64,000 nt of DNA from Pantoea sp. IMH (GCF_000599885.1 NZ_JFGT01000005.1:248001-312000), one strand, 5' to 3'; positions 53,116 to 64,000 are shown, numbered from the stretch's first letter. Translations and numbers: made by a program. Notes: generated from the sequence alone by a model not told the origin.

Positions 53116-53709
53116 ATGGTATCCCTTTATCTGGCCTCTGGTTCTCCCCGCCGCCGCGAGCTGCTGACGCAGCTTGGCCTGCACTTCGAACGTTTATCCA
53201 CGCAGATTGAAGAACAGAAGCAGCCTGACGAAGAAGCGGAAGCCTACGTCCGGCGCCTTGCGCGCGAAAAAGCGCAGGCCGGCGTGGCGGTAGCGGAGTG
53301 CGATTTACCGGTGCTGGGCGCCGATACCATCGTCGTGCTAAATGACGAAGTGCTGGAAAAGCCCGCCAGCGAGGCGGCGGCAGCGGCGATGCTGGCGAAA
53401 CTTTCCGGACAAACCCACCGGGTAATGACCGCCGTTGCGCTGGCCGATCGCCATCAGCAGCTGGACTGCCTGACCATAACCGAAGTGACATTTCGCACGC
53501 TTACCGCTGAGGATATTGCCGCTTATATTGCCAGTGGTGAACCGATGGACAAAGCGGGCGGTTACGGTATTCAGGGCCTGGGCGGCAATTTTGTCCGCAA
53601 AATCAATGGAAGTTATCATGCCGTGGTCGGTCTGCCGCTGGTGGAAACCGCTGAGCTGCTCAGCCACTTCGAATCACTGCGTGAGGTGAGAAATCAACAT
53701 GACGGCTGA
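53116..53709 (+). CDS. yhdE: YhdE, Maf-family nucleotide pyrophosphatase
   Basis: 197 residues from the ATG at 53116, the E. coli length; the ATG at 53110 overlaps the AAGGA ribosome-binding site and is less likely. Hydrolyses dTTP and UTP, including modified forms, to monophosphates. Maf motifs [21 protein letters not shown] and [13 protein letters not shown] are present. 11-bp overlap with rng. Confidence 0.96.
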   Translation: MVSLYLASGSPRRRELLTQLGLHFERLSTQIEEQKQPDEEAEAYVRRLAREKAQAGVAVAECDLPVLGADTIVVLNDEVLEKPASEAAAAAMLAKLSGQTHRVMTAVALADRHQQLDCLTITEVTFRTLTAEDIAAYIASGEPMDKAGGYGIQGLGGNFVRKINGSYHAVVGLPLVETAELLSHFESLREVRNQHDG

Positions 53710-55168
53710 ACTGCTGGTGAATATCACTCCTTCGGAAACGCGCGTGGCCTATATCGTCGGCGGTATACTCCAGGAGATCCACATTGAGCGCGAAGCGCGG
53801 CGGGGAATTGTGGGCAATATCTACAAAGGCCGCGTCAGCCGCGTACTGCCGGGAATGCAGGCCGCATTTGTTGATATCGGTCTGGAAAAAGCCGCATTCC
53901 TGCACGCCTCAGATATCATGCCTCACACCGAGTGTGTCGCCGGAGATGAAAAGAAAAACTTTATCGTCCGGGATATCTCAGAGCTGGTCCGTCAGGGGCA
54001 GGATCTGATGGTGCAGGTGGTGAAAGATCCGCTGGGCACCAAGGGCGCACGCCTGACGACGGATATCACTCTGCCGTCGCGCTATCTGGTATTTATGCCC
54101 GGCGCATCGCATGTTGGCGTTTCGCAGCGTATAGAAAGTGAAGCAGAGCGTGAGCGCCTGAAGAAAGTGGTCTCATCTTATTGCGATGAACTGGGCGGCT
54201 ATATTATCCGCACGGCTGCGGAAGGAGTGGGTGAGGTGGAGCTGGCGTCCGATGCGGCCTTCCTCAAACGGCTCTGGACGAAAGTTATCGAGCGTAAAAA
54301 GCGTAACCAGACGCGCTGTCGTCTTTACGGGGAAGTAGCGCTGTCGCAGCGTATACTGCGTGATTTTGCCGGCGCATCGCTTGATCGGGTCAGAATCGAC
54401 TCACGCCAGAGCTTTGAACAGCTTTTAGAATTCACCGCTGAATATATTCCGGAAATGACGGATAAGCTGGAGCTGTACACCGGCAAGCAGCCTATATTTG
54501 ATCTCTTCGACGTGGAAAATGAGATCCAGCGTTCGCTCGATCGCAAGGTAGAACTGAAGTCCGGCGGCTACCTGATCATCGATCAGACGGAGGCGATGAC
54601 CACAATCGATATCAATACGGGCGCCTTTGTCGGGCATCGCAACCTGGACGAAACCATCTTCAATACCAATATTGAAGCGACCCAGGCTATCGCCCGGCAG
54701 CTTCGGTTACGTAATCTGGGCGGCATTATTATTATCGATTTTATCGATATGAATAATGAGGATCACCGCCGCCGCGTGCTGCATTCACTGGATCAGGCGC
54801 TGAGCAAAGATCGCGTGAAAACCAACATTAATGGCTTCTCTCAGCTTGGCCTGGTTGAGATGACGCGTAAGCGAACGCGGGAAAGTATTGAGCATGTGCT
54901 TTGCCACGATTGTCCGGTCTGTAAAGGCCGGGGAACGCTGAAAACGGTGGAAACTGTCTGCTATGAAATTATGCGCGAAATCGTCCGCGTCCATCACGCT
55001 TATGACTCAGATCGCTTTCTGGTTTATGTCTCTCCTGCCGTCGGTGAAGCGCTGAAGACCGATGAGTCGCATGCTCTGGCCGAAGTCGAAATATTTGTCG
55101 GTAAGCAGGTGAAGGTGCAAATTGAACCGCTCTATACTCAGGAGCAGTTCGATGTGGTGATGATGTAG
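53699..55168 (+). CDS. rng: RNase G
   Basis: 489 residues, the E. coli length. Single-strand endoribonuclease trimming the 16S rRNA 5' end and degrading some mRNAs. S1 domain near residues 37-128; catalytic Asp in [10 protein letters not shown] and [13 protein letters not shown]; zinc-link Cys in [12 protein letters not shown]. Starts inside the end of yhdE. Confidence 0.98.
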   Translation: MTAELLVNITPSETRVAYIVGGILQEIHIEREARRGIVGNIYKGRVSRVLPGMQAAFVDIGLEKAAFLHASDIMPHTECVAGDEKKNFIVRDISELVRQGQDLMVQVVKDPLGTKGARLTTDITLPSRYLVFMPGASHVGVSQRIESEAERERLKKVVSSYCDELGGYIIRTAAEGVGEVELASDAAFLKRLWTKVIERKKRNQTRCRLYGEVALSQRILRDFAGASLDRVRIDSRQSFEQLLEFTAEYIPEMTDKLELYTGKQPIFDLFDVENEIQRSLDRKVELKSGGYLIIDQTEAMTTIDINTGAFVGHRNLDETIFNTNIEATQAIARQLRLRNLGGIIIIDFIDMNNEDHRRRVLHSLDQALSKDRVKTNINGFSQLGLVEMTRKRTRESIEHVLCHDCPVCKGRGTLKTVETVCYEIMREIVRVHHAYDSDRFLVYVSPAVGEALKTDESHALAEVEIFVGKQVKVQIEPLYTQEQFDVVMM

Positions 55169-55213
55169 TTTGGCACGCAACCACCGCCCCCGGCGGATGA
55201 CAAGGAGAGGGAA

Positions 55214-58200
55214 GTGAGGCAACTGCCCAGGTTTCTGCTGCTGGCTGGCGCGATAGCGGTGGTCATTATTGCGCTACTGGTCAGCGGGCTGCGTCTGATA
55301 ATGCCGCATATGAATAGCTGGCGCGAACCTATACTTCAGCAGATTTCCGCCTCGTCTGGCGTTCCGGTACAGGCCAGCGCGCTCAACGGACGCTGGGAGA
55401 ATTTCGGCCCGGTGCTTGATATCACCGAGCTGGCCGTCGATCTGAAGGAGAAAGGCGCGCTAAAAGTCGGTCGCATTTCACTGGCGCTCGACCTCTGGCA
55501 GTCGCTGCTTCACTGGCGCTGGCAGTTCCGCGATCTCACTTTCTACCAGCTTGATCTGTTGATGAATACGCCGCTCACTTCAGGCGAAGGCAATAAATTA
55601 GAGCTTAAACCCGGTCAGTTCAGTGACCTTTTTCTCCGGCAATTCGATCACTTCGATCTGCGCAACAGCCAGATCCGCTTTCTGACGCCTTCCGGCCAGC
55701 GCAGCCTTCTCGATATCCCGCAGCTGACCTGGCTGAACGAGAAAGCCCGTCACCGGGCAGAAGGTGTGGTCAGTCTTTCCAGCCTGACGGGCCAGCATGG
55801 CGAGGTTCAGGTACGCCTGGACTTGAGTGACAGCAATGGCTATCTCGATACTGGCCGCGTCTGGATGCAGGCGGAGGATGTGGATGTGCGTCCCTGGCTG
55901 GGAGAGTGGATGCGTGACAATACCAGCCTTGAACGCGCTCGTTTCAGCCTTGCGGCCTGGATGAGCCTGCAGGACGGCGAGATCCACGAGGGCGATATCC
56001 TGCTTAAAAAAGGTGGCGCGAGCTGGCAGGGAGATCGGCAGCCGCACACGCTTACCGTCGATAACGTCGCCGCGCATATCAGCCGTTTCCAGCAGGGTTG
56101 GCGTATCCACCTGCCGCAAACCAACCTGGTCACCGACGGGAAGGCCTGGCCAGATGGTCAGTTTTCCCTGCTGTGGCTGCCCCATAAAGGGAAGCAGGAG
56201 AACGACGAGGTGCGCGTTCGCGCCACTAATCTGGAGATTGCACGCCTCGATCCGCTGATCCCGCTCTTTGCCAAACTGAGTCCAAAACTGCTGGAAAACT
56301 GGCGTGCGCTCCAGCCAGAAGGCCGGCTGCAATCGCTGGCGGTAGATATTCCGCCCGGTCAGCCGGCGCTCAGTCGCTTTCAGGCGCGCTGGAAGGATAT
56401 AAGCTGGAAGCACTGGCAAGTGCTGCCAGGGATGCAGCACTTCAGCGGATCGCTGACCGGCGGTGTTGCTAATGGCCGGCTTGATTTCAACCTCCGTGAT
56501 GCCAGCTTGCCTTACGGCAGCATGTTTCGCGCACCGCTGGAAATCCAGCAGGCCAGCGGCGCGATCCACTGGCAAAATGCGCAGGGCCACCTCAATCTGA
56601 GCGGTGAGCAACTGGAGGTTCAGGCCCGCTCTTTACATGCAAAGGGTGACTTCAACTGGGCGCAAACTGAAGGTCAGGCGCCGCGGCTCGATATTCTGGC
56701 GGGTATTAATCTCACCGATGCGGCCGACGCCTGGCGATACTTTCCCGAACCCCTGATGGGAACCTCGCTGGTGGATTACCTGAGTGGCGCGATTAAAGGT
56801 GGTGAGGTCAATAATGCCACGCTGCTTTTTGCCGGTAACCCACAGCTTTTCCCGTTTACCCATAATGATGGCATGTTCCAGGTCTGGGTGCCTTTGAAGC
56901 AGGCAACCTACCAGTTTCAGCCCGGCTGGCCGGCGATTGAAGATTTCGATATCGATCTGAATTTTATTAACGATGGCCTCTGGATGAAAACGGAAGATGC
57001 GAAGCTCGGCAAGGTGCAGGGCAGAAACATTTCGGTGACAATCCCTGACTACCTGCAGGAAAAGCTGATTGTCGATGGTGAGGTCAGTGGCGCGGGCCAC
57101 GAAGTGGGCGCTTATTTCAACCAGACCCCCCTGAAATCCTCGCTCGGCGCGGCGCTCGAACAGCTGCAAATTGGCGGTGATGTAAGTGGTCACTTGCATC
57201 TTGATATCCCGCTGGATGGGGAACAGGTTCATGCGACCGGTGACGTTAATCTTGATAACAACGCTCTTTTTATCAAGCCGCTGGACAGCACCATAAAAAA
57301 TCTCAATGGTCGCTTCACTTATGACAATGGCGATCTGCAAAGCGGACCGCTGAGCGCCAGCTGGTTCGGCCAGCCGATTGACGTCAGCTTTAACACCCGT
57401 GAAGAGGCGAAAAACTACCAGATTGGCGTTGATGTTAAGGGAAACTGGCGGCCGGGAGAAATGCCCGTTATTCCTGCAGCGGTTCGGGCTAAGCTGGACG
57501 GCAACGCCAACTGGCAAAGCCACGTTATGATTGCGCTTCCTCATAATGGCGGGGCAAATTATCAGGTTGAACTGGGCGGGGAACTGAAGAATGTAAGTAG
57601 TCGCTTACCGTCACCCTTAGCAAAAGCGCCAGGGACATCAATGCCGCTTCAGGCGTCGGTAAAAGGGGATCTGAATGCCTTCACGCTGAGCGGCGCACTG
57701 GCGGACACCCACCGTTTCAACAGCCGGTGGCTGCTGGGTAAGCAGCTCAGAATCGATCGCGGCATCTGGGAAAACGATACGAAGCAGATGCCCTCTTTGC
57801 CAGACTATCACGGGATGATACTCAATCTGCCACCGATAGACGGAGAAGCTCTGCTGGGTTTATTCAGCCAGGGAGCAGGAAACGGCGGCAGCGGGCTGGA
57901 AACCGGTAAAGCTTTTCTTCCTGGCGCGCTCCAGGTCCGTACGCCAGCGTTGTCGCTGGGCGGGCAGCAGTGGCGTAATCTGGACGCGACGCTTAGCGAG
58001 GGAATCTCAGGCGAGACGACTATTACGCTGAAAGGGAAAGAGATTGACGGCACACTGCGTATGCCTGAGCGTCAGCCATGGAATGCCCATCTTAACTATC
58101 TCTATTACAATCCTCAGTGGGCAGCGGCTAAGGGCACCTCGCCTTTACCCACTGGTGATACCAGCATCGACTTTAGCGGCTGGCCTGCGCTAAACCTGGC

Positions 58201-59008
58201 CTGCGATGAGTGCTGGATCCGTGGGCAGAAGCTTGGCCGGATAAACGCCGATCTCACGCATACCAGCGATACGCTGACGCTGGCAAACGGCCTGATAGAT
58301 ACGGGCAGCGCACGCCTGACGCTTAACGGCGAGTGGGTGAACCGCCCGGACGCGCCGCGTACGGCGCTAAAAGGGGTGCTGAGCGGGAAAAAAATCAGCG
58401 ATGCGACTGCCTGGTTCGGTCTTTCAACGCCGCTGCGCGACGCCGCGTTCCATGTTGATTACGATCTTCACTGGCAGTCCGCGCCCTGGCAGCCTTCGGA
58501 GGAGACGCTCAGTGGCGTCCTGAAAACCCGCTTCGGCAACGGGCATATCGCCGATGTTAACACCGGTCGGGCGGGTCAGCTGTTACGCCTGGTGAGCTTC
58601 GATGCGCTACTTCGCAAACTGCGGCTCGATTTCAGCGACACCTTTGGTCAGGGTTTTTACTTCGATTCGATTACCGGCACGGCCTGGATTGAAAAAGGCG
58701 TTATGCGCACGGATAACCTGCTGGTGGATGGCCTTGAGGCGGACATTGCCATGCAGGGAAAGATCAATCTGGTAAAACGTCAGATCGATATGGAGGCGAC
58801 TGTTGCACCAGAGCTATCTGCCACGGTCGGCGTGGCGGCGGCGTTTGTGGTTAACCCGGTAGTGGGTGCTGCCGTCTTTGCCGCCAGCAAGGTACTGGGT
58901 CCGGTGTGGAATAAAATCTCGCTGCTGCGCTACCGCATTTCCGGGCCGCTTGACCAGCCCCGGATTGACGAAGTGCTGCGCGAGCCTCGCGAAAAGCGCG
59001 AGAAGTGA
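55214..59008 (+). CDS. yhdP: YhdP, AsmA-like phospholipid transport protein
   Basis: 1264 residues (E. coli 1266) from a GTG with AAGGAGAGGGA upstream. Bridges the envelope; with TamB and YdbH it carries phospholipids to the outer membrane and supports its barrier. One N-terminal membrane helix (about 6-28), then a very long repetitive beta-rich region of AsmA/DUF3971 type ending in the C-terminal AsmA-like domain. Intact, with no internal stop. 45 bp after rng. Confidence 0.96.
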   Translation: MRQLPRFLLLAGAIAVVIIALLVSGLRLIMPHMNSWREPILQQISASSGVPVQASALNGRWENFGPVLDITELAVDLKEKGALKVGRISLALDLWQSLLHWRWQFRDLTFYQLDLLMNTPLTSGEGNKLELKPGQFSDLFLRQFDHFDLRNSQIRFLTPSGQRSLLDIPQLTWLNEKARHRAEGVVSLSSLTGQHGEVQVRLDLSDSNGYLDTGRVWMQAEDVDVRPWLGEWMRDNTSLERARFSLAAWMSLQDGEIHEGDILLKKGGASWQGDRQPHTLTVDNVAAHISRFQQGWRIHLPQTNLVTDGKAWPDGQFSLLWLPHKGKQENDEVRVRATNLEIARLDPLIPLFAKLSPKLLENWRALQPEGRLQSLAVDIPPGQPALSRFQARWKDISWKHWQVLPGMQHFSGSLTGGVANGRLDFNLRDASLPYGSMFRAPLEIQQASGAIHWQNAQGHLNLSGEQLEVQARSLHAKGDFNWAQTEGQAPRLDILAGINLTDAADAWRYFPEPLMGTSLVDYLSGAIKGGEVNNATLLFAGNPQLFPFTHNDGMFQVWVPLKQATYQFQPGWPAIEDFDIDLNFINDGLWMKTEDAKLGKVQGRNISVTIPDYLQEKLIVDGEVSGAGHEVGAYFNQTPLKSSLGAALEQLQIGGDVSGHLHLDIPLDGEQVHATGDVNLDNNALFIKPLDSTIKNLNGRFTYDNGDLQSGPLSASWFGQPIDVSFNTREEAKNYQIGVDVKGNWRPGEMPVIPAAVRAKLDGNANWQSHVMIALPHNGGANYQVELGGELKNVSSRLPSPLAKAPGTSMPLQASVKGDLNAFTLSGALADTHRFNSRWLLGKQLRIDRGIWENDTKQMPSLPDYHGMILNLPPIDGEALLGLFSQGAGNGGSGLETGKAFLPGALQVRTPALSLGGQQWRNLDATLSEGISGETTITLKGKEIDGTLRMPERQPWNAHLNYLYYNPQWAAAKGTSPLPTGDTSIDFSGWPALNLACDECWIRGQKLGRINADLTHTSDTLTLANGLIDTGSARLTLNGEWVNRPDAPRTALKGVLSGKKISDATAWFGLSTPLRDAAFHVDYDLHWQSAPWQPSEETLSGVLKTRFGNGHIADVNTGRAGQLLRLVSFDALLRKLRLDFSDTFGQGFYFDSITGTAWIEKGVMRTDNLLVDGLEADIAMQGKINLVKRQIDMEATVAPELSATVGVAAAFVVNPVVGAAVFAASKVLGPVWNKISLLRYRISGPLDQPRIDEVLREPREKREK

Positions 59009-59091
59009 ATTTGACGTGACCGGGGAATTGCCTCAGGCTATAGAAATGCGACGCCAGCTGCGACTGGCTCCTCCAAACAGAGCGAGAATTC

Positions 59092-60537
59092 ATGAGTCTG
59101 AATCTGGTAAGTGAGCAGTTACTGACTGCTAATAATATTCATCAGCAGGATCTCTTCTCCCTGCTCGGTCAGCTGTCCGAACGTAAGCTGGATTACGCCG
59201 ATCTCTATTTCCAGTCCAGCTTCCACGAATCATGGGTACTGGAAGACCGCATAATTAAAGATGGTTCCTGGAACATCGATCAGGGCGTGGGCGTGCGTGC
59301 CATTAGCGGAGAAAAAACCGGTTTCGCTTACGCTGACCAGATTACCCTCACTGCTCTGACCCAGAGCGCTACCGCCGCCCGGAGCATCGTCCGTGAGATG
59401 GGGAATGGGCAATCCCATACGCTGGGTGCCGTGGTCAATCGTCCGCTTTATCCGGCGATTGACCCGCTGCAAAGCCTGACCCGTGAAGCGAAAATCGACT
59501 TGCTGCATCGTGTCGATAAGGCGGCGCGCGCTGCGGATAAACGCGTGCAGGAAGTCAGCGCCAGCCTGAGCGGCGTCTATGAACTGATTCTGGTGGCGGC
59601 GACCGATGGTACGCTGGCAACCGATGTTCGCCCGCTGGTCCGTCTCTCTGTCAGCGTACAGGTGGAGGAAAACGGCAAGCGTGAGCGGGGCGCCAGCGGC
59701 GGTGGCGGGCGTTTCGGTTATGAGTTTTTCCTGGCGGATGAGTCGGGCGAAATGCGCGCGGAAGCCTGGGCGCGTGAAGCCGTGCGTATGGCGCTGGTCA
59801 ATCTCAGCGCGGTTGCGGCGCCGGCCGGGACGCTTCCCGTAGTGCTGGGCGCGGGCTGGCCTGGCGTGCTGCTGCATGAAGCGGTAGGACACGGTCTGGA
59901 AGGTGACTTCAACCGCCGGGGTACCTCGGTCTTCAGCGGACAGATGGGACAGCTGGTGGCGTCAGAACTCTGTACCGTGGTGGACGATGGCACGCTGGAA
60001 GGCCTTCGCGGTTCGCTGGCGGTAGATGATGAAGGTGTGCCGGGTCAGTATAACGTGCTGATCGAGAAGGGTATCCTGAAGGGCTATATGCAGGACAAGC
60101 TCAATGCCCGCCTGATGGGCGTCAAGCCTACCGGAAACGGCCGTCGTGAATCTTATGCGCATTTGCCGATGCCGCGTATGACCAACACCTATATGCTCGG
60201 CGGCCAGTCGACGCCGCAGGAAATCATTGAAAGCGTTGAATATGGCCTTTACGCGCCGAACTTTGGCGGTGGGCAGGTGGATATCACCTCTGGAAAATTT
60301 GTCTTCTCAACGTCAGAAGCCTATCTGATTGAGAACGGCAAAGTCACTAAACCGGTGAAAGGCGCCACGCTGATTGGTTCCGGTATTGAGGCGATGCAGC
60401 AGATTTCGATGGTCGGTAACGACCTGGCGCTGGATAAAGGCGTCGGCGTCTGCGGTAAAGAGGGGCAGAGCCTGCCGGTCGGTGTGGGTCAGCCCACGCT
60501 GAAGCTGGATAAGCTGACCGTCGGCGGCACGGCCTGA
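59092..60537 (+). CDS. tldD: TldD, metalloprotease subunit
   Basis: 481 residues, the E. coli length. With TldE (PmbA) forms a zinc protease that degrades unfolded peptides and matures microcins and CcdA. Zinc motif [11 protein letters not shown] at about residue 263. Opens [15 protein letters not shown]. 83 bp after yhdP; followed by a terminator. Confidence 0.98.
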   Translation: MSLNLVSEQLLTANNIHQQDLFSLLGQLSERKLDYADLYFQSSFHESWVLEDRIIKDGSWNIDQGVGVRAISGEKTGFAYADQITLTALTQSATAARSIVREMGNGQSHTLGAVVNRPLYPAIDPLQSLTREAKIDLLHRVDKAARAADKRVQEVSASLSGVYELILVAATDGTLATDVRPLVRLSVSVQVEENGKRERGASGGGGRFGYEFFLADESGEMRAEAWAREAVRMALVNLSAVAAPAGTLPVVLGAGWPGVLLHEAVGHGLEGDFNRRGTSVFSGQMGQLVASELCTVVDDGTLEGLRGSLAVDDEGVPGQYNVLIEKGILKGYMQDKLNARLMGVKPTGNGRRESYAHLPMPRMTNTYMLGGQSTPQEIIESVEYGLYAPNFGGGQVDITSGKFVFSTSEAYLIENGKVTKPVKGATLIGSGIEAMQQISMVGNDLALDKGVGVCGKEGQSLPVGVGQPTLKLDKLTVGGTA

Positions 60538-60578
60538 TGTAATCCCACTTCCCGCCAGCGGTTAAAAACCGTTACTGC

Positions 60579-60611
60579 AAGCAAGCGCGAAATTTCCCGC
60601 GCTTGCTTTAC
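60579..60611. terminator. Terminator between tldD and aaeR
   Basis: An 11-bp perfect stem (AAGCAAGCGCG with CGCGCTTGCTT, 8-nt loop) followed by TTTA lies between the convergent tldD and aaeR. Its A/T-ended arms let it act in both directions. Confidence 0.8.
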
Positions 60612-60665
60612 ATCTCCTTCGGATTACCAGCGCACTGGCACAACACCATTTCTGACAGATGTCCG

Positions 60666-61583
60666 CTATTCCTGACGAAACTCCTTATAAATTTCCGCCA
60701 CCCGGTCAAAATAGTCCGTCAGGTAGTTAAGACAGACCTGCACTTTCAGCGGCAGTTTATCTTTCTGGGTATATACCGCATAAACCGGACGCGGATCGGA
60801 CTGATAGCGGGTAAACAGGATCTCGACCTTGCCCGCGTTAATTTCGTCGATAACCCACATCAGCGGAAGATAGGCGATACCGGCTCCGGCAACCAGCCAG
60901 CGGATCAGCGTCTGTGAATCATTGGTGGCGAAGCGACCCTGCGGTGACAGCCGGATAGCGATGCCTTCCGGCGCGGTCAGCTCAAAATCGTTATCGGGCC
61001 TTACGCTATATTGCAGCCAGCTGAATTTGCTGATATCTGAAGGTTTTTCCGGCGTACCATGCTGCGTCAGATAGCTTTTTGCTGCGCAGACGACCATCGG
61101 CATTGAACCCAGCCGGCGGGAAAACAAGCTGGAGTCCTGTAAGGATCCTACCCTGATGATCAGATCCAGGCCGTCAGCGATCAGATCCGGCGCCGGGCTG
61201 CCGGTAACCAGGTTAACCGTCAGGCCCGGATACTCTTTCAGCATCTCCGCCGTCATGGTTGCCAGCACGTTCTGCGCCATGGTGGAAGAGCTGCCGATGC
61301 GCAGCGTGCCGATCGGCGTATTGTTAAATGCATAGAGCTGTTCATGCACTTGCTGAGCTTCAGACATCATCCGCCGGCAGCCCTGAAAATAAATTTTTCC
61401 TGCTTCGGTCAGGCCGATGCTGCGCGTGCTGCGGTTAAGCAGTTTTACCTGAAGTTCATCTTCCAGTCTGGCTACGGTCTGGCTGACGGCGGAGACGCTC
61501 ATGCCCATACGCTGAGCCGCTGCGGTAAAAGAACCCAGTTCCACCACCCGCGCGAAAACGGACATGCCTTTAAGTCTTTCCAT
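60666..61583 (-). CDS. aaeR: AaeR, LysR-type activator of aaeXAB
   Basis: 305 residues (E. coli 309). In E. coli activates the p-hydroxybenzoate efflux operon in response to aromatic carboxylic acids. N-terminal winged helix (SFTAAAQRMGMSVSAVSQTVARLE) and effector domain from about residue 90 (NNTPIGTLRIGSS). Divergent from aaeX. Confidence 0.96.
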   Translation of the reverse strand: MERLKGMSVFARVVELGSFTAAAQRMGMSVSAVSQTVARLEDELQVKLLNRSTRSIGLTEAGKIYFQGCRRMMSEAQQVHEQLYAFNNTPIGTLRIGSSSTMAQNVLATMTAEMLKEYPGLTVNLVTGSPAPDLIADGLDLIIRVGSLQDSSLFSRRLGSMPMVVCAAKSYLTQHGTPEKPSDISKFSWLQYSVRPDNDFELTAPEGIAIRLSPQGRFATNDSQTLIRWLVAGAGIAYLPLMWVIDEINAGKVEILFTRYQSDPRPVYAVYTQKDKLPLKVQVCLNYLTDYFDRVAEIYKEFRQE

Positions 61584-61598
61584 TATTAAGCCTGGCTT

Positions 61599-61620
61599 AA
61601 AAGTGATTTAGATCACGTTT
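61599..61620. promoter_or_regulatory. Predicted CRP binding site in the aaeR-aaeX space
   Basis: AAAAGTGATTTAGATCACGTTT is nearly the consensus AAATGTGATCTAGATCACATTT, with both GTGA and TCAC half-sites at 6-bp spacing. It lies 16 bp from the aaeR start and about 240 bp from aaeX. A 7-bp inverted repeat (GGGTTAC/GTAACCC, 61662-61681) and a GC-rich hairpin followed by CTTTTT (61785-61817) occupy the rest of the gap. Confidence 0.75.
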
Positions 61621-61859
61621 GGGTGTAAAGATATAGTCAACCACGTTACTATAGCACCGCCGGGTTACCTTTCCGTAACCCCACTCGCCTGAGAGTCCGT
61701 ACCTGAATACGCTATTATTCATTGTACGCTTCAAATGATTATCTGACTGTTCAGGCGTCAACCCGCCATCATCAGCCTATAACACCGCCATCGCCGAGAG
61801 CAGGAAGGCGGCTTTTTGGTGGCAAAAGGTGAGTCCGGTAAGACTGACAAGGATAAGAG

Positions 61860-62063
61860 ATGAGTGTGCTTCCGGTTATAGTAATATTTGGGCTTTCTTT
61901 TCCGCCCATTTTCTTTGAAATCATTGTGTCGTTGATGCTGTTCTGGCTGGTGCGCAGACTGATTACGCCGACCGGCATCTATGACCTGGTCTGGCATCCT
62001 GCCCTTTTTAATACAGCCCTGTACTGCTGCCTGTTCTATCTGGTTTCCCGATTGTTCGTTTGA
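61860..62063 (+). CDS. aaeX: AaeX, DUF1656 membrane protein
   Basis: 67 residues, the E. coli length and sequence type ([36 protein letters not shown]). Two membrane segments. Encoded first in the aaeXAB efflux operon; its own role is not defined. Ribosome-binding site AAGGA; aaeA follows after 7 bp. Confidence 0.95.
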   Translation: MSVLPVIVIFGLSFPPIFFEIIVSLMLFWLVRRLITPTGIYDLVWHPALFNTALYCCLFYLVSRLFV

Positions 62064-62070
62064 GGTCATA

Positions 62071-63003
62071 GTGAAAGCGCTAACTAGAAAAATTTCCCGG
62101 TACGCCATAACGCTTATTCTGGTCATGGTTGCTGTCATCGTTATTTTCCGCGCCTGGGTGTTTTATACCGAATCACCCTGGACGCGCGATGCCAAATTTA
62201 CGGCTGATGTTGTGGCTATTGCGCCAGACGTGAGCGGATTGATCACCGACGTGCGCGTTCATGACAATCAGCTGGTCAAAAAAGACCAGGTGCTGTTTGT
62301 GGTCGATCAGCCGCGCTATCAGCAGGCGCTGGCGCAGGCTGAAGCCGACGTGGCCTATTATCAGGCGCTGGTGACTGAAAAACGGCGTGAAGCCTCACGC
62401 CGCAACCGGCTGGGCGCTTCCGTCATGTCCCGCGAAGCCGTTGAACAGGCGAACAATGATTACCAGACATCTGAGCATCAGCTGGCGAAAGCTGTGGCAA
62501 CGCGCGATACCGCAAAGCTTGATCTGGAACGTACGCAGGTCAAAGCGCCTGCGGATGGCTGGGTGACCAACCTTAACGTCTACCGCGGAGAGTTTATTAC
62601 CCGTGGCGCGACCGCGGTGGCATTGGTACAGCAGCATACCTTTTATGTTCTGGCCTATATGGAAGAAACCAAGCTTGATGGCATACGTCCGGGCTACCGT
62701 GCAGAAATTACGCCATTGGGCAGCAACCGCGTATTGCACGGCACCGTTGACAGCATTGCAGCGGGCATCACCAACAGTAGCAGTACCATTGACAGCAAAG
62801 GCATGGCCACTATCGATTCCAATCTCGAATGGGTTCGTCTGGCACAGCGCGTTCCCGTGCGTATCCGCCTTGATGAACAACAGGGTAATCTCTATCCGTC
62901 TGGCACCACCGCGACGGTAGTGGTGACGGGAGAGAAGGATCGCCAGATCAAAGACATGTCGCCGATGATGAAGTTGATGCATCGCCTGCGTGAGTTCGGC
63001 TAA
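62071..63003 (+). CDS. aaeA: AaeA, membrane-fusion subunit of hydroxybenzoate efflux
   Basis: 310 residues from a GTG with GAGG upstream, the E. coli length. HlyD-family periplasmic adaptor linking AaeB to an outer-membrane channel. N-terminal membrane anchor (about 10-30), lipoyl halves around [11 protein letters not shown] and [10 protein letters not shown], and a helical hairpin (about 85-150). Confidence 0.96.
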   Translation: MKALTRKISRYAITLILVMVAVIVIFRAWVFYTESPWTRDAKFTADVVAIAPDVSGLITDVRVHDNQLVKKDQVLFVVDQPRYQQALAQAEADVAYYQALVTEKRREASRRNRLGASVMSREAVEQANNDYQTSEHQLAKAVATRDTAKLDLERTQVKAPADGWVTNLNVYRGEFITRGATAVALVQQHTFYVLAYMEETKLDGIRPGYRAEITPLGSNRVLHGTVDSIAAGITNSSSTIDSKGMATIDSNLEWVRLAQRVPVRIRLDEQQGNLYPSGTTATVVVTGEKDRQIKDMSPMMKLMHRLREFG

Positions 63004-63016
63004 GCAGAGGCGCGTT

Positions 63017-64000
63017 ATGCAGTGGTATCGTCTGCGATTTCCAATCAAGCTCACCGTGGCGATTTTGCTGGCGCTGCTGATTGGCTTTCACTTCAATCTT
63101 GAAACGCCCCGCTGGGCGGTGATGACGGCCTGTATTGTGGCGGGCGGCACGGCGTTTGCGGCGGGTGGAGACCCTTTCTCCGGGGCGTTGCGCCACCGCG
63201 GTATGCTGCGCATTATTGGCACCTTTATTGGCTGTATCGCCGCGCTCGCGATTATCATCGCCACCATTCGTGCGCCGGTCGTGATGCTGCTGCTTTGCTG
63301 CCTGTGGGCGGGCTTTTGCGTCTGGCTCTCCTCGCTTATCAGGGTGGAGAACTCCTATGCGTTGGGGCTGGCGGGCTACACGGCGCTGATCATTGTGGTC
63401 AGCGTGAATGCGCAGGGCTCCCTGCTGGTGGCACCGCAATTTGCCGTTGAGCGGTGCAGCGAAATTATTATTGGCATCGTCAGTGCCATTCTGGCCGATA
63501 TGCTGTTTTCACCGCGCACGATCAAAAAAGATATCGACCGTGAGATCGAAAGCCTGCTGGTGGATCACTACAAGCTGATGCAGCTTTGCGTCGCCCATGG
63601 TGATAAAGAGGAAGTGGATAAAGCATGGACCAGTCTGGTCCGCCGGACAACGGCACTGAACGGGATGCGTACCCATCTGATGATGGAGTCTGGCCGCTGG
63701 CAGAAAGCCGAGCGCCGGATGCGCGCGCTGAACACGCTTTCGTTGACGCTGATCACTCAGGCCACTGAAACATTTCTTATTCAAAACACCCGTAAAGATT
63801 ATGTCCCTCCTCAGTTTCATCTTTTCTTTGAAAAGCCCGTCGAAAATATTGGGGATATTCATAAGCGGATGAAGATTATGCGCCGCGTGATCACCGCAAG
63901 CGGCAGTAAAAATACGCCGTTGACCATCACAAACTGGGTGGGTGCCGCCTCACGTTATCTTCTGCTGATGAAGGGCATTCACACGAATAGCAGCATTAGC
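63017..64000 (+). CDS. aaeB: AaeB, hydroxybenzoate efflux pump, partial
   Basis: The first 328 codons of a gene that leaves the window; E. coli AaeB has about 655. FUSC-family inner-membrane transporter exporting p-hydroxybenzoic and related acids. Several N-terminal membrane helices ([19 protein letters not shown], then [20 protein letters not shown]) and the RSENSYA-like [17 protein letters not shown] segment match. No stop to the window end. Confidence 0.96.
   Translation, partial: MQWYRLRFPIKLTVAILLALLIGFHFNLETPRWAVMTACIVAGGTAFAAGGDPFSGALRHRGMLRIIGTFIGCIAALAIIIATIRAPVVMLLLCCLWAGFCVWLSSLIRVENSYALGLAGYTALIIVVSVNAQGSLLVAPQFAVERCSEIIIGIVSAILADMLFSPRTIKKDIDREIESLLVDHYKLMQLCVAHGDKEEVDKAWTSLVRRTTALNGMRTHLMMESGRWQKAERRMRALNTLSLTLITQATETFLIQNTRKDYVPPQFHLFFEKPVENIGDIHKRMKIMRRVITASGSKNTPLTITNWVGAASRYLLLMKGIHTNSSIS

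Noticed and set aside
61981..62070. Longer aaeA start overlapping aaeX
   Set aside because: The upstream residues are aaeX read in another frame; the GTG at 62071 gives the exact family length.

Overview
This window is core chromosome of a gamma-proteobacterium of the order Enterobacterales. The 16S rRNA variable regions and the gene order point to Erwiniaceae, most likely Erwinia or a close relative. That placement is by recognition, not alignment. Gene order follows the E. coli rplC-to-aaeB segment closely, with a few insertions.

Positions 2-14936 hold the ribosomal-protein super-cluster: the end of the S10 operon (rplC to rpsQ), the spc operon (rplN to rpmJ, with secY) and the alpha operon (rpsM to rplQ, with rpoA). 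The cluster is broken between rpsQ and rplN. A terminator there is followed by a 7-bp tandem repeat, a structured leader and a Tat-tagged amidohydrolase of the 8-oxoguanine deaminase type. A second terminator lies just ahead of the conserved spc promoter. This small island is the least ordinary part of the window.

Positions 15047-25382 carry yhdN-zntR, arfA and mscL (convergent), then trkA, rsmB, fmt and def on the minus strand, then dprA, smg, yrdD, tsaC, aroE and yrdB on the plus strand, with yrdA convergent. Together these cover ribosome rescue, osmotic and ion homeostasis, translation initiation and maturation, tRNA modification and shikimate synthesis.

Positions 25500-31211 are a complete rRNA operon: P1 and P2, boxA, 16S, tRNA-Glu(UUC), 23S, 5S and terminator. 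A 120-bp imperfect palindrome sits in the 23S-5S spacer, and an 18-bp remnant of the 5S 3' end lies downstream of 5S.

Positions 31304-48000 are mostly minus strand. They hold a polar amino-acid ABC transporter (aapJQMP/yhdWXYZ) behind a predicted sigma-54/NtrC promoter, lpxP, an 888-bp gene-free stretch with a candidate small RNA, dusB-fis, an alpha-carbonic anhydrase, prmA, panF, yhdT, aroQ-accB-accC, msrPQ and acuI. Positions 48219-60537 (plus strand) hold csrD, mreBCD, yhdE, rng, yhdP and tldD, a block for cell shape, RNA turnover and envelope. The window ends with aaeR (minus) and aaeX-aaeA-aaeB (plus), the hydroxybenzoate efflux system; aaeB runs off the end.

No prophage, insertion sequence, CRISPR array or defence island was seen. 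The non-standard signals are small: the S10/spc island, the rrn spacer palindrome, the fis-lpxP interval, and several RNA structures.
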